Assembly (NCBI RefSeq): GCF_934754925.1
Contig: NZ_CAKVJA010000031.1
Span: 1 to 30,462, forward strand
Source: an uncultured Clostridium sp.
Lineage (GTDB): Bacteria; Bacillota; Clostridia; Clostridiales; Clostridiaceae
Length of the DNA stretch: 30,462 bases
Direction: 5' to 3'
Part shown: positions 1-7,833 of the stretch, piece after piece
Numbering within the stretch: the stretch's first letter is position 1
Layout: the number at the start of each line of letters is the position of its first letter
Position numbers and translations under genes: made by a program
The notes under the pieces: model-generated
The model's input: only the letters and a program-made list of their open reading frames with translations
Told to the model about the DNA's origin: nothing
The model's database searches: none

Positions 1-140
1 GGCTAGGAAATGCAACAGTATCAGAATGTAGATTGCTACTTGATACTGAAACAAATGGCTTTAAAATAAATGATAATAGTATTTCTATATTTAAAAATAT
101 TGATAATTCTGATCTTGGTACTATACAATTACCTAACTAA
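1..140 (+). CDS. C-terminal end of an unidentified protein (partial)
   Basis: The frame starting at base 3 is open from the window edge to a TAA at 138-140. It encodes about 45 residues ending in the hydrophilic sequence GTIQLPN. The beginning lies outside the window. The visible residues (an LLLDTETNGF stretch, then an Asn/Ile/Asp-rich tail) carry no motif I recognise, and no membrane segment is visible. The gene converges with the aminopeptidase gene and is followed by 188 non-coding bases that include a hairpin. It is called coding because the frame is open with plausible low-GC codon use, but the fragment is too short to be certain. Confidence 0.55.
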   Translation, partial: LGNATVSECRLLLDTETNGFKINDNSISIFKNIDNSDLGTIQLPN

Positions 141-253
141 ATTTTTAATATTACTTTAATAGACATTATATTGATTAAAACAAACTATATAGAAATTATT
201 TATATATTATTTAAAAATTAAATTAATAATATTTACATTAATTTATATAATAA

Positions 254-300
254 AAGCTGTGTAAGGCTTATATAATATATTATATTCCTTTACACAGCTT
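254..300 (-). terminator. Rho-independent terminator after the M18 aminopeptidase gene
   Basis: Arms at 254-266 and 287-300 (AAGCTGTGTAAGG against CCTTTACACAGCTT) form a 13-bp stem with one bulged base. Read on the - strand the stem is followed by TTTTATTATA, so it best serves the aminopeptidase gene, whose stop is 29 bases away. It may also stop the converging + strand gene. Confidence 0.7.
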
Positions 301-328
301 ATTCTAAAAGTCATAATTAATTTTAAAA

Positions 329-1624
329 TTATAAACTAAAGAACTCAGTAAATGCTTTAACAGTATAATAATTATCCTTAACACTTGCTAATTCTCTTAT
401 AGAGTGCATTCCAAGAACAGGAGCTCCCATATCGATAACTGGAATAGTTAAATTTGCAGCTGTTACAGGACCTATTGTAGTTCCACCTCTAACATCTGAT
501 CTATTAACAAATTTTTGGAATGGTACACCTGCAGCTTCACATATACCTGCAAATACAGCACCATTGAAACTATCAGTGCTATAACTTCCAGAAGCAGCAA
601 TCTTTAATACTGGTCCACCTTCAAGTACAGGTCTATTAGTTGGATCATGTTTATCTCCTAGATTTGGATGAACAGCATGAGCTAAGTCAGCAGAAATCAT
701 TATAGAATTAGCTAATGCTCTATAATATCCTTCTCTATCTTTACCTAATCCTAAAGCAATTCTTTCTAATATATTATTTAATAATGTAGAGTTAGCACCT
801 TCAGCAGTTAAGCTTCCGATTTCCTCATTATCTATACAAATCATAACTTTAGTTGCTACATTTTCTTTACTATCAACTAAAGCTTTAATTCCTGCATAAA
901 CCATCCATAGGTCATCAAATCTTCCTGAAGAAATAAGTTCTTCATTCATTCCTATTAACATACCTTTTTCATATTCATATAAACCTAATTCAAAGTTTAA
1001 TATATCTTCCTTCTTAACTTGAAGCTCTTCTGCTAATATGTTCATTAAGTAATCTTCTTTTTCTAACTTATCATTTATAAGTCCTAATAAAGGAAGTGTA
1101 TCTACTTGTCTATTTATTTTAAATCCTTCATTAACTTCTCTATTCATATGAATTGCTAAGCTTGGAATTATTAATAATGGCTTATTTATATTAACTAATC
1201 TTGTTTCTGGTTTTAATGGAGATGCACCTTTTAATGATACCTTACCAGCTATTGATAATGGTCTATCAAACCATGTGTGAAGTATTGGTCCACCATAAAC
1301 TTCTGTATTTAACTTAACATACTTTCCTTCTGAAATCATTTGAGGATTTGGTTTAATTCTAAATCCTGGTACATCAGTATGAGCTCCTATTAGTCTTAAT
1401 CCTGTTTCTTCTATATCTCCAGTACCAATTTCAAATGCAATTAATGCTGAATCATTTTTTATAACATAATATTTACCTTTTGGTTGTAAATCCCATTTAT
1501 CAGTTTCTTTTATTTCAATAAATCCATTTTCATTTAATATTTTTTGTGTTGCTTTTACTCCATGACAAGCACTTGGACTGTCATATAAAAAATCTACTAA
1601 TTCTAATGCTAACTTTTTTTCCAT
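329..1624 (-). CDS. M18 family metalloaminopeptidase
   Basis: This is a cytoplasmic di-zinc aminopeptidase that removes N-terminal residues from peptides. Family hallmarks are visible: HTDVPG (first metal His/Asp, about residue 84), DNEEIGS (catalytic Glu and metal ligand, about 268) and DLAHAVHPN (about 315), with a conserved KIAASGSYSTD stretch near 347. The length of about 431 residues is normal for bacterial M18 enzymes. There is no signal peptide. Two ATGs lie six bases apart, at 1630 and 1624. The AAGGAG sits only 3 bases before the first but 9 before the second, so I prefer 1624 (MEKKLALEL). A promoter-like TTGTGA/TATATT pair lies upstream and a terminator follows, so it appears to be transcribed alone. 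The family is secure; the physiological substrate is not known from the sequence. Confidence 0.93.
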   Translation of the reverse strand: MEKKLALELVDFLYDSPSACHGVKATQKILNENGFIEIKETDKWDLQPKGKYYVIKNDSALIAFEIGTGDIEETGLRLIGAHTDVPGFRIKPNPQMISEGKYVKLNTEVYGGPILHTWFDRPLSIAGKVSLKGASPLKPETRLVNINKPLLIIPSLAIHMNREVNEGFKINRQVDTLPLLGLINDKLEKEDYLMNILAEELQVKKEDILNFELGLYEYEKGMLIGMNEELISSGRFDDLWMVYAGIKALVDSKENVATKVMICIDNEEIGSLTAEGANSTLLNNILERIALGLGKDREGYYRALANSIMISADLAHAVHPNLGDKHDPTNRPVLEGGPVLKIAASGSYSTDSFNGAVFAGICEAAGVPFQKFVNRSDVRGGTTIGPVTAANLTIPVIDMGAPVLGMHSIRELASVKDNYYTVKAFTEFFSL

Positions 1625-1657
1625 AGTCATTTACTCCTTTTTATTTCATATATCTCT

Positions 1658-1686
1658 AATATACTTCATTTGCTATTTTTTCACAA
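1658..1686 (-). promoter_or_regulatory. Putative sigma-A promoter of the M18 aminopeptidase gene
   Basis: On the - strand TTGTGA (1681-1686) and TATATT (1658-1663) are separated by 17 bases, about 35 bases before the start codon. Spacing and -35 are good, but AT-rich DNA yields such matches by chance. Confidence 0.45.
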
Positions 1687-1774
1687 CTTATTATTTATTG
1701 TCATAGATACATATAAAACATAGCTATATCATTATATTTAGTCATATTTAGTATACCCCTTAAATAATATATAA

Positions 1775-1803
1775 TTGACTTTTTCATTGGATTAAATTAG
1801 CAT
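1775..1803 (+). promoter_or_regulatory. Putative promoter of the CDF exporter gene
   Basis: TTGACT (1775-1780) is followed after 17 bases by TAGCAT (1798-1803). The -35 is near consensus and the -10 is weak. It lies about 90 bases before the CDF start in the divergent intergenic region. I saw no manganese riboswitch or obvious metal-repressor dyad there. Confidence 0.35.
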
Positions 1804-1890
1804 ATTGTAATAAGCGTAATTACTAAAAAAATTAACATACTATTAGTGTAAGTAACTATATTAATTACAAATATAAATGGGAGGATTTTT

Positions 1891-3066
1891 ATGTTTTCAA
1901 ATTTTTTAATTAAAAGATTTGTTAAGGACTATGATAATGTATCAGATGTAAAAGTAAGAGGCGCCTATGCTAATCTTGCTGGCATTGTTGGAATAATTAC
2001 TAACTTAATGCTATTTATAATAAAGTTATTTGTTGGATTATTTTCTAACTCTGTTTCGATTTTAGCAGATGCTTTTAATAACTTATCTGATGCTGCATCT
2101 TCAATCATAACTATAGTAGGTTTTAAAATGGCAAATAAGCCCGCTGATGCAGAACATCCCTTTGGTCATGGTCGTATTGAATATATAACTGCTATGATTG
2201 TTTCTTTCATGGTTATGCTTGTTGGTCTTCAATTTGTTAAAACATCTTTTCAAAAGATTATTAATCCTACTCCAGTAACTTTTGAATTATTGCCATTTAT
2301 TTTATTACTTATTTCTATTGGATTTAAGTTCTGGTTATCTAAATTTAATAAGTCTATTGGAAATAAAATTAATTCATCTACTTTAAAAGCAACTGCAACT
2401 GATGCTATGGGTGATGTTTTTACTTCAACTACTGTTGTTATTTCCTTTTTAATAAGTAAATTTACTACTTTACCTATCGATGGTTATATTGGTATTATCG
2501 TAGCCTTAGCTATTGTTTATTCTGGTTTTTCTCTTATTAAGGAGACTTTAAGCCCATTACTTGGAGAACCACCAGATCCAGTTTTAGTTAGTAATATTAC
2601 TGACATGGTTATGTCTTATGAAAATATAACTGGAATTCATGACTTAATTGTTCATAATTATGGTCCTGGTAGAATTATGGCTTCTATTCATGCTGAAATT
2701 CCTAGTAATATTGATATTATGGAAATACATCATATTATTGATACTGCGGAAAGAGAAATTTCTAAGAAATTAAATATTTATTTAGTTATCCACATGGATC
2801 CTATTTGTGTTGATACAGATGAAATAGTTGAAGCTAGAAATATGGTAAAAGATGTGCTTAAAAAATATGAAGAAGTTAAGTCTTTCCATGACTTCAGAGT
2901 TGTTGGAGATCATGATAATAAAAATTTAATTTTCGATATAGAAGTTTGTCCTAAATGCTTAGCTAATGAAAATAGATCATCTCAATTATTATCTAATATA
3001 GAAAAAGATATTAAGGAAAAATCTCCTGAATATAGATGTGTTATTACTGTTGACTTAGCCTTATAA
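1891..3066 (+). CDS. Cation diffusion facilitator (CDF) family metal exporter
   Basis: This is a membrane antiporter that expels divalent metal ions. Six hydrophobic helices occupy roughly residues 28-215, and a cytoplasmic region follows. The metal-site positions read N63xxxD67 in helix 2 (AFNNLSD) and D171xxxD175 in helix 5 (TDAMGD), not the His/Asp set of classical zinc exporters such as YiiP. From memory, an Asn/Asp site is described for manganese exporters of the MntE/MneP type, so manganese is the leading guess. At 391 residues it is about 100 longer than simple CDF proteins. The extra C-terminal part (about 295-391) looks like a second copy of the ferredoxin-like ZT-dimer domain, with a CPKC pair near residue 354. 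GGGAGG six bases before the ATG supports the start. It is monocistronic, with its own terminator. Confidence 0.9.
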   Translation: MFSNFLIKRFVKDYDNVSDVKVRGAYANLAGIVGIITNLMLFIIKLFVGLFSNSVSILADAFNNLSDAASSIITIVGFKMANKPADAEHPFGHGRIEYITAMIVSFMVMLVGLQFVKTSFQKIINPTPVTFELLPFILLLISIGFKFWLSKFNKSIGNKINSSTLKATATDAMGDVFTSTTVVISFLISKFTTLPIDGYIGIIVALAIVYSGFSLIKETLSPLLGEPPDPVLVSNITDMVMSYENITGIHDLIVHNYGPGRIMASIHAEIPSNIDIMEIHHIIDTAEREISKKLNIYLVIHMDPICVDTDEIVEARNMVKDVLKKYEEVKSFHDFRVVGDHDNKNLIFDIEVCPKCLANENRSSQLLSNIEKDIKEKSPEYRCVITVDLAL

Positions 3067-3075
3067 TTATATTTT

Positions 3076-3116
3076 AAATGCAAGATTAAAATTTAATTTT
3101 AGTCTTGCATTTTTAT
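3076..3116 (+). terminator. Rho-independent terminator after the CDF gene
   Basis: A 16-bp stem with one G-T pair (arms 3076-3091 and 3097-3112, core TGCAAGATTAAAA) has a 5-base loop and runs straight into TTTTT. It begins 10 bases after the stop codon. Confidence 0.85.
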
Positions 3117-3535
3117 TCTATATCAATAAATTGCTTGTAACTTATATTTTTGTAGATTCTTACAATAGTATGTTGAATAAATTTACATTATAATTATTAT
3201 ATAACTTCCATAAAAATATAAATATTTTTATACCAAACAATCTAATCAAATTTCACACTTTTTGGGAATCGTTTCTAGTTTACTTTGAACTCCCTTTTAA
3301 TCTAAGTAAATTAATAGAAACGATGGTTAATGATTGATATGTTATATAAATTTATATTATATTTGAGCCTCATATCAATCATTAACTGGAACTTATGGAA
3401 CTTATATTATTTATATATAAATATTTATATTATATCGCTCTTCTAAATTACTTAATATAAATAATACAATTAATCTAATTTACGCTCTTATTAGAGATAA
3501 ATTTAGAGTATTTACAATTTTCAAGAGTCTATTTT
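3117..3535. other. Gene-free convergent intergenic stretch
   Basis: About 420 bases between the CDF terminator and the Sel1-protein terminator. I find no ORF with a ribosome binding site, no tRNA and no CRISPR. The stretch holds two strong neighbouring inverted repeats (3268-3386) and, just after them, a tandem GGAACTTAT duplication (near 3388-3405). Confidence 0.6.
3268..3386. repeat. Two adjacent long inverted repeats (tandem hairpins)
   Basis: Hairpin 1: ATCGTTTCTA (3268-3277) pairs perfectly with TAGAAACGAT (3315-3324), and TTTACTT (3279-3285) pairs with AAGTAAA (3304-3310) inside it. Hairpin 2 starts one base later: GTTAATGATTGATATG (3326-3341) pairs perfectly over 16 bp with CATATCAATCATTAAC (3371-3386). 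Neither is followed by a T-tract, and dedicated terminators lie on either side, so these are not simple terminators. They could be a small structured RNA, a protein-binding dyad or a mobile-element relic. Confidence 0.7.
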
Positions 3536-3577
3536 AAATAAACGACGAGACTAAAATTTAAGTCCCGTCGTTTATTT
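3536..3577 (-). terminator. Terminator of the Sel1-repeat protein gene
   Basis: Arms 3536-3552 and 3561-3577 form a 17-bp stem with one mismatch around a GC-rich core (ACGACGAGACT against AGTCCCGTCGT) and an 8-base loop. It touches the stop codon at 3577-3579. T-rich flanks on both strands suggest bidirectional use. Confidence 0.75.
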
Positions 3578-6177
3578 TATTGAAGTCTCTCATCTTTTTT
3601 AACAATGTTATAATATATTGCCTCCTCCTGTAACTCATAATAAATTGTCTTATCTTGAGGTTTTCTATTATCATACCACTGAATTAAATCATTGATTACT
3701 TCATAAAATCCACTATTTATTAACTTACTAAGCTTTTTAATAATTATTAACTCTTCAACAGTAACTATACTACTATTTTGAATATCTTTTAATTTATCTT
3801 TTAGAAATATATATTTGCATTTATTTATTCCTAAGCCCTTTCCTTCCATGGCAACTTCAAATGCTTCTTTATATTTATTGTTTTTACTTAATCCATTATT
3901 ATATAAATACATTGCAAGTTGTCCATAACATTCTAAATTGCCAAGTTCTATCCCTTCTCTATATAGATTTATAATTTCATCTTTATTAATATTTATTAGC
4001 CCTTTTTCTCCTAAATATCCTCTTATATATTTTGCTGTTCCTAAATCTATTTCTTCAATTTCATTAAGTAACTCATACCCCTTATCTTTATTTTCCTCAA
4101 TTCCTATTCCCTTAAAGCAGTAATATACTAGCTTTTCTTTTCCCTTTAATGCATCTAAATCAATAAGTTTAAATACATAGTAAATAGCTTTTATATCACT
4201 TCTTCTACCACCAATTCCATTTTCATATATCTCTATAAGCTTTTCTACTGATTCAATATCATTTTCTTTGGCTGCTTTTTCATACCATTTAATTGCTAAG
4301 TCTATATTTCTACTTAAGAAAACACCGGACTTATACCAATCTCCTAACTTATTCATAGCCTTAACATATTTAGTTTCAGCTGCTAATGTATAATAGTAAT
4401 ATGCCTTTTCGTAGTTTTGCTCTATTCCTATTCCCTTTTCATATATATATCCATATTTAAAAATAGATTCTTTTAGGTCATTTTCTACACCAAATTTTAT
4501 ATAAATTACAAGCTCATTTTTATTAATATCTTTGCCTTCTTTTAATTCATTAATCATTATACAAGCTAAGTAATCTGCTGCATAAGGTGAACCTAATTCA
4601 TAGGCTTCTTTTAATAAAGCCTTAACAATATCACTTGTCTTATCACCAAATTTATTTAGTCTATAATATGCAACCGCTAAAACATACATAGCATGTGGTT
4701 CTTTTTTAGCTGCTGCTATCTCCATATATTCCATTGCTTTCTCTAAATCTTTTTCAACGCCTTCACCATTATAATATATTATACCTAATCTTTGAGTGCA
4801 TCTTAAGTTTCCCTCTTCATGTCCTTGTTTATATATTAAAATTGCCTGATTAATTAGACCCTCATCTTCATATACTTTTCCAAGCTTAAAGTATACACTT
4901 TTATCTCCAAACTCTATGGCCTTATTATATAATTCTAATGCAGTATAAACATCTTTTCTTACATGAAGTCCCTTTAAATACATTTCTGCCAGTGATTCTA
5001 TACAATTTGTATCTAAAGCTAAATATCCTTTACTTAAATAATAAAATGCTTTCTTATAATTAACTTCTACACATATTCCTTCTAAATATGATCTTCCAAC
5101 TATATAATAAGCATCTTCATAATCATTTTCTGCTGCCCTCTCAAGCCAATAATATGCACTTACTAGATTTTCATCACAACCCTCTCCATTTTTATACATT
5201 AATGATAATGCATATTGTGAAGCTGGCAGATTATTTTCTGCTGCTTTTTTATGCCACTTAAATGCTTTTTCCTCATCCTTATCTACACCTAATCCATTGT
5301 AATAAGCACGTCCTAATTGGTAATATGCACCTACATAATCATTTTCTGCGCTCTTTTGAAACCACATAAATGCCTTATTATAATCTTTAATAACTCCATT
5401 TCCCTCTGAGTATAGAACTCCTAAAGAATATTGAGCAAATGCATTTCCTTTTATTGCAGCTTTATAATACCATTGGTATGCCATTTCATAATTTTTACGT
5501 ACTGCTATACCCTTATCGTAAAATAATCCAAGATAAGTTTCTGCATATTCATCCTTATACTTTGCTGCATCTAAGAAGTATTTATAGGCCTTTTTACTAT
5601 CTTTCTTAACTCCCCTACCAAAGTAATAATTTTCTCCTTTCTCAAGAAGCTCACGTGTAATCTCTTCTTTTTCTTCTAATCCTCCTACTTTATTTTGAAG
5701 AACCTTTTGACTATTTTTTTCTTTATCACTTTTACTATTTGGCAAGTATTTTACAAAAATTTCTTTCTCTGAATCTATTAGATTATCTAATATTAAAGAA
5801 TAATTTTCTTCACCATAATTCACAACAAACCAAACTAAAATCTCATATAATATTTTCATTTCTGAAATCTCATCCTCTGCTGTTGCGATATTAGAATAAT
5901 TGGCTTTAGCTTTCTTAGTCCAAGTCATAATCATATTTAATATCTCGTTTGGTATTATATTTATCTCCTTTAACATTACTAATCTTTTATTCCATTCAAT
6001 TTTTTCATCATATAATATATTATTTTTCTTATATATATAATAAATAATATCACCAATTAAAGAATTAATACTTTTCTCTATATCATCATCAGTTGTCTTT
6101 TTCCTTAATTCTTCTATATCTTCATATATATCTCTAAATTCTAACTTTAAAAAATCATAACTGAAGATTCTATTCAT
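3577..6177 (-). CDS. Large Sel1-repeat (SLR/TPR-like) protein
   Basis: The product is an 866-residue soluble protein with no signal peptide or membrane helix. From about residue 178 onward it is built of roughly 36-residue Sel1-like repeats, well over ten of them, with the signature A..LG..Y..G.GV..D..KA..W..KAA (for example GRAYYNGLGVDKDEEKAFKW). Such solenoids are protein-protein scaffolds. The first 150 or so residues differ: an alpha-helical region whose pattern (FLK.EF..IY, then LKE.NIIP, then a helix ending in LVWFVVNYG) recalls DUF4145-like domains. That resemblance is tentative. GGAGG four bases before the ATG supports the start. It lies downstream of the kinase operon but is separated from it by a strong hairpin, so membership in the sugar locus is uncertain. 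No partner can be named. Confidence 0.85.
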   Translation of the reverse strand: MNRIFSYDFLKLEFRDIYEDIEELRKKTTDDDIEKSINSLIGDIIYYIYKKNNILYDEKIEWNKRLVMLKEINIIPNEILNMIMTWTKKAKANYSNIATAEDEISEMKILYEILVWFVVNYGEENYSLILDNLIDSEKEIFVKYLPNSKSDKEKNSQKVLQNKVGGLEEKEEITRELLEKGENYYFGRGVKKDSKKAYKYFLDAAKYKDEYAETYLGLFYDKGIAVRKNYEMAYQWYYKAAIKGNAFAQYSLGVLYSEGNGVIKDYNKAFMWFQKSAENDYVGAYYQLGRAYYNGLGVDKDEEKAFKWHKKAAENNLPASQYALSLMYKNGEGCDENLVSAYYWLERAAENDYEDAYYIVGRSYLEGICVEVNYKKAFYYLSKGYLALDTNCIESLAEMYLKGLHVRKDVYTALELYNKAIEFGDKSVYFKLGKVYEDEGLINQAILIYKQGHEEGNLRCTQRLGIIYYNGEGVEKDLEKAMEYMEIAAAKKEPHAMYVLAVAYYRLNKFGDKTSDIVKALLKEAYELGSPYAADYLACIMINELKEGKDINKNELVIYIKFGVENDLKESIFKYGYIYEKGIGIEQNYEKAYYYYTLAAETKYVKAMNKLGDWYKSGVFLSRNIDLAIKWYEKAAKENDIESVEKLIEIYENGIGGRRSDIKAIYYVFKLIDLDALKGKEKLVYYCFKGIGIEENKDKGYELLNEIEEIDLGTAKYIRGYLGEKGLININKDEIINLYREGIELGNLECYGQLAMYLYNNGLSKNNKYKEAFEVAMEGKGLGINKCKYIFLKDKLKDIQNSSIVTVEELIIIKKLSKLINSGFYEVINDLIQWYDNRKPQDKTIYYELQEEAIYYNIVKKDERLQ

Positions 6178-6265
6178 ATATCCTCCAATGTTATTACTTA
6201 TACTATTAGTTTATTATATTGATAATCCCTTTATTACGCCTCAAATACAATAAAAATCCAAATAT

Positions 6266-6327
6266 TGTAACGACCTCCGGGGTCAATCCATTATTTGGAT
6301 TTACCCCGGAGGTCGTTACATTTTTTT
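6266..6327 (+). terminator. Very strong GC-rich hairpin with a T-tract on the + strand
   Basis: TGTAACGACCTCCGGGGT (6266-6283) pairs perfectly over 18 bp with 6303-6320. Within the 19-base loop AATCCA (6285-6290) pairs with TGGATT (6296-6301), extending the structure. TTTTTTT follows at 6321-6327, so it is a textbook terminator for + strand transcripts. Both flanking genes are on the - strand, where the tail after the stem is only AATATTTGGATTTTT. It probably ends the kinase operon or blocks antisense transcription. Confidence 0.75.
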
Positions 6328-6344
6328 ACATTTAACTATCATAA

Positions 6345-7220
6345 TTAGTTATTAATATGATTTACTAAAGCTCCTACTAAATTAGCATTATGTTTATGAT
6401 AACATTCACTTATTACAGGTCTTATAGTTGAATCTTCTATTGCTTCCATTAAATAGTCTAGCTTTTTATTAATATTATAGATGAAATCATTTCTTTTACT
6501 TATTCCACCGCCAATAAGTATTATTTCTGGATCGTATACATATTGAAGATTATATATTCCCTTAGCTAAATTTAAATAAAATCTATCTAATATATCTATA
6601 CAAAATTTATCACCTTTACTTGCAGCTTCAAATACTCTCTCACCATTCCAAGTATCATCATTATAATGAGCTATTGCCTTTCTTACAAAAGACATTGTAG
6701 AAGCATATCTACTAAAGTTTATAAATTTACCATCTTTCTCTTCCATTATCATAAATCCAAATTCTCCACCATGAAGATTTTTTCCATTATGTATTTTTCC
6801 ATCCTTAACTATACTTCCACCAATACCTGTACCACAAACTAAAAATAATACATCTTTTAATCCCTTAGCTTTTCCATTAAAAGTTTCTGCTAGTGCTGCA
6901 CAATTTGCATCATTTTCTATAGTTACTTTTAAATTCACTTTCTGTCCAAGTTCTTCTTTCCAACTAAATCCATGTATACATTGAATAGCACTTGTCCCAT
7001 ATATTATTCCACTTTCTGAATCTACAGCTCCTGGCGCACTTATAGCTACTCCTTTTACATCATAACTAAACTTCATCTCTTCTATATAATTAATTATTGT
7101 ATCCATCAATTTCTCTTTTTCATGAGAAACAGGTAATGAAGCATTTTCAAACAAATTTCCTTCACTATCAGCTATTGCAACTTTAATGGCTGTTCCTCCT
7201 ATATCAATACATATATACAA
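6345..7220 (-). CDS. ROK family sugar kinase lacking the zinc-binding cysteine motif
   Basis: This is a cytoplasmic ATP-dependent sugar kinase. ROK features are visible: the phosphate loop DIGGTAIK (residues 6-13), ENDAN with the catalytic Asp104, CGTGIGG (129-135) and HGGEFGF (150-156). The CxCGxxGC zinc motif of most ROK kinases is absent; the equivalent region reads NFSRYASTMSFVRKA. Short zinc-less ROK proteins of this type include beta-glucoside kinases (BglK). The start codon is TTG at 7220: GGGGG lies 8 bases upstream, the ROK fold begins at residue 2, and the nearby ATG is out of frame. It is the last gene of the kinase part of the sugar operon, 56 bases after the small membrane protein gene. 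The substrate is not determined; a mannose-containing sugar is plausible from context. Confidence 0.88.
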   Translation of the reverse strand: MYICIDIGGTAIKVAIADSEGNLFENASLPVSHEKEKLMDTIINYIEEMKFSYDVKGVAISAPGAVDSESGIIYGTSAIQCIHGFSWKEELGQKVNLKVTIENDANCAALAETFNGKAKGLKDVLFLVCGTGIGGSIVKDGKIHNGKNLHGGEFGFMIMEEKDGKFINFSRYASTMSFVRKAIAHYNDDTWNGERVFEAASKGDKFCIDILDRFYLNLAKGIYNLQYVYDPEIILIGGGISKRNDFIYNINKKLDYLMEAIEDSTIRPVISECYHKHNANLVGALVNHINN

Positions 7221-7276
7221 TTTTATTTCCCCCTAACCTAAATAAAGTAACTATCTTATCAATTAATAAATTTTAA

Positions 7277-7768
7277 TTAATTATATATTAATTCTCTAAA
7301 TACTGATGGCTTAATCTTATAACACATAGATATTAATTTTTCATCCATATTTAAAACTAGACACTTTACTCCTTCAGGAGTTTTTACATATAAATATTGA
7401 TTATTATTTTCTTTTTCCTTTATATATGCATTTATTACTGGACACTTCTTTTCATTTCTCTTAGTTTTACTTACACATTCAACATCTGATAAGTTAAATT
7501 CTAATAACTTCTTTCTTCTTTTTTCAGTCATTACTTTTGAAATAACTAAACTATCTAATGTTAATTCATACTCATAGGCAACAAATTTCTTTCTATTAAA
7601 ATATACTATTCCTACATATATTAAAAACACAAAGCTTCCAATAAGTAATGTTCTAAAACCTAATATATAAACTGCTACTAATATTAATGATGCATATTCT
7701 ATGGAATTCATTATGCTTTGAAAATATCCATAGTCTTTTCCATTATATTGCTCATAAAATTCTTCCAT
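7277..7768 (-). CDS. Small membrane protein of unknown function (possibly DUF6106)
   Basis: A 163-residue protein I cannot assign with confidence. It opens MEEFYEQYN, has two hydrophobic segments (about residues 25-42 and 43-57, a hairpin), and then a cytoplasmic domain with alternating polar and hydrophobic strands (YEYELTLDSLVISKV, then LLEFNLSDVECV). That domain resembles small bacterial PH-like domains that follow a membrane hairpin. The overall form recalls the clostridial DUF6106 family, from memory only. AAAGGGG lies 10 bases before the ATG. It sits between two ROK kinase genes, 65 bases after one stop and 56 before the next start, so it is probably co-transcribed with them. A role in the sugar locus is inference from position only. 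Confidence 0.75.
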   Translation of the reverse strand: MEEFYEQYNGKDYGYFQSIMNSIEYASLILVAVYILGFRTLLIGSFVFLIYVGIVYFNRKKFVAYEYELTLDSLVISKVMTEKRRKKLLEFNLSDVECVSKTKRNEKKCPVINAYIKEKENNNQYLYVKTPEGVKCLVLNMDEKLISMCYKIKPSVFRELIYN

Positions 7769-7833
7769 AACTACTATTCCCCTTTACTTCTCTTCTTACT
7801 TTGCTTGCTTTATTTTATAGCTAGTTTTCTATT

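Noticed and set aside
1631..1890. Manganese riboswitch before the CDF gene
   Set aside because: The leader is plain AT-rich DNA without the stems or conserved loops expected of yybP-ykoY elements.
3268..3386. CRISPR array or transposon end
   Set aside because: There are only two different inverted repeats and no direct repeat-spacer periodicity or transposase gene nearby.
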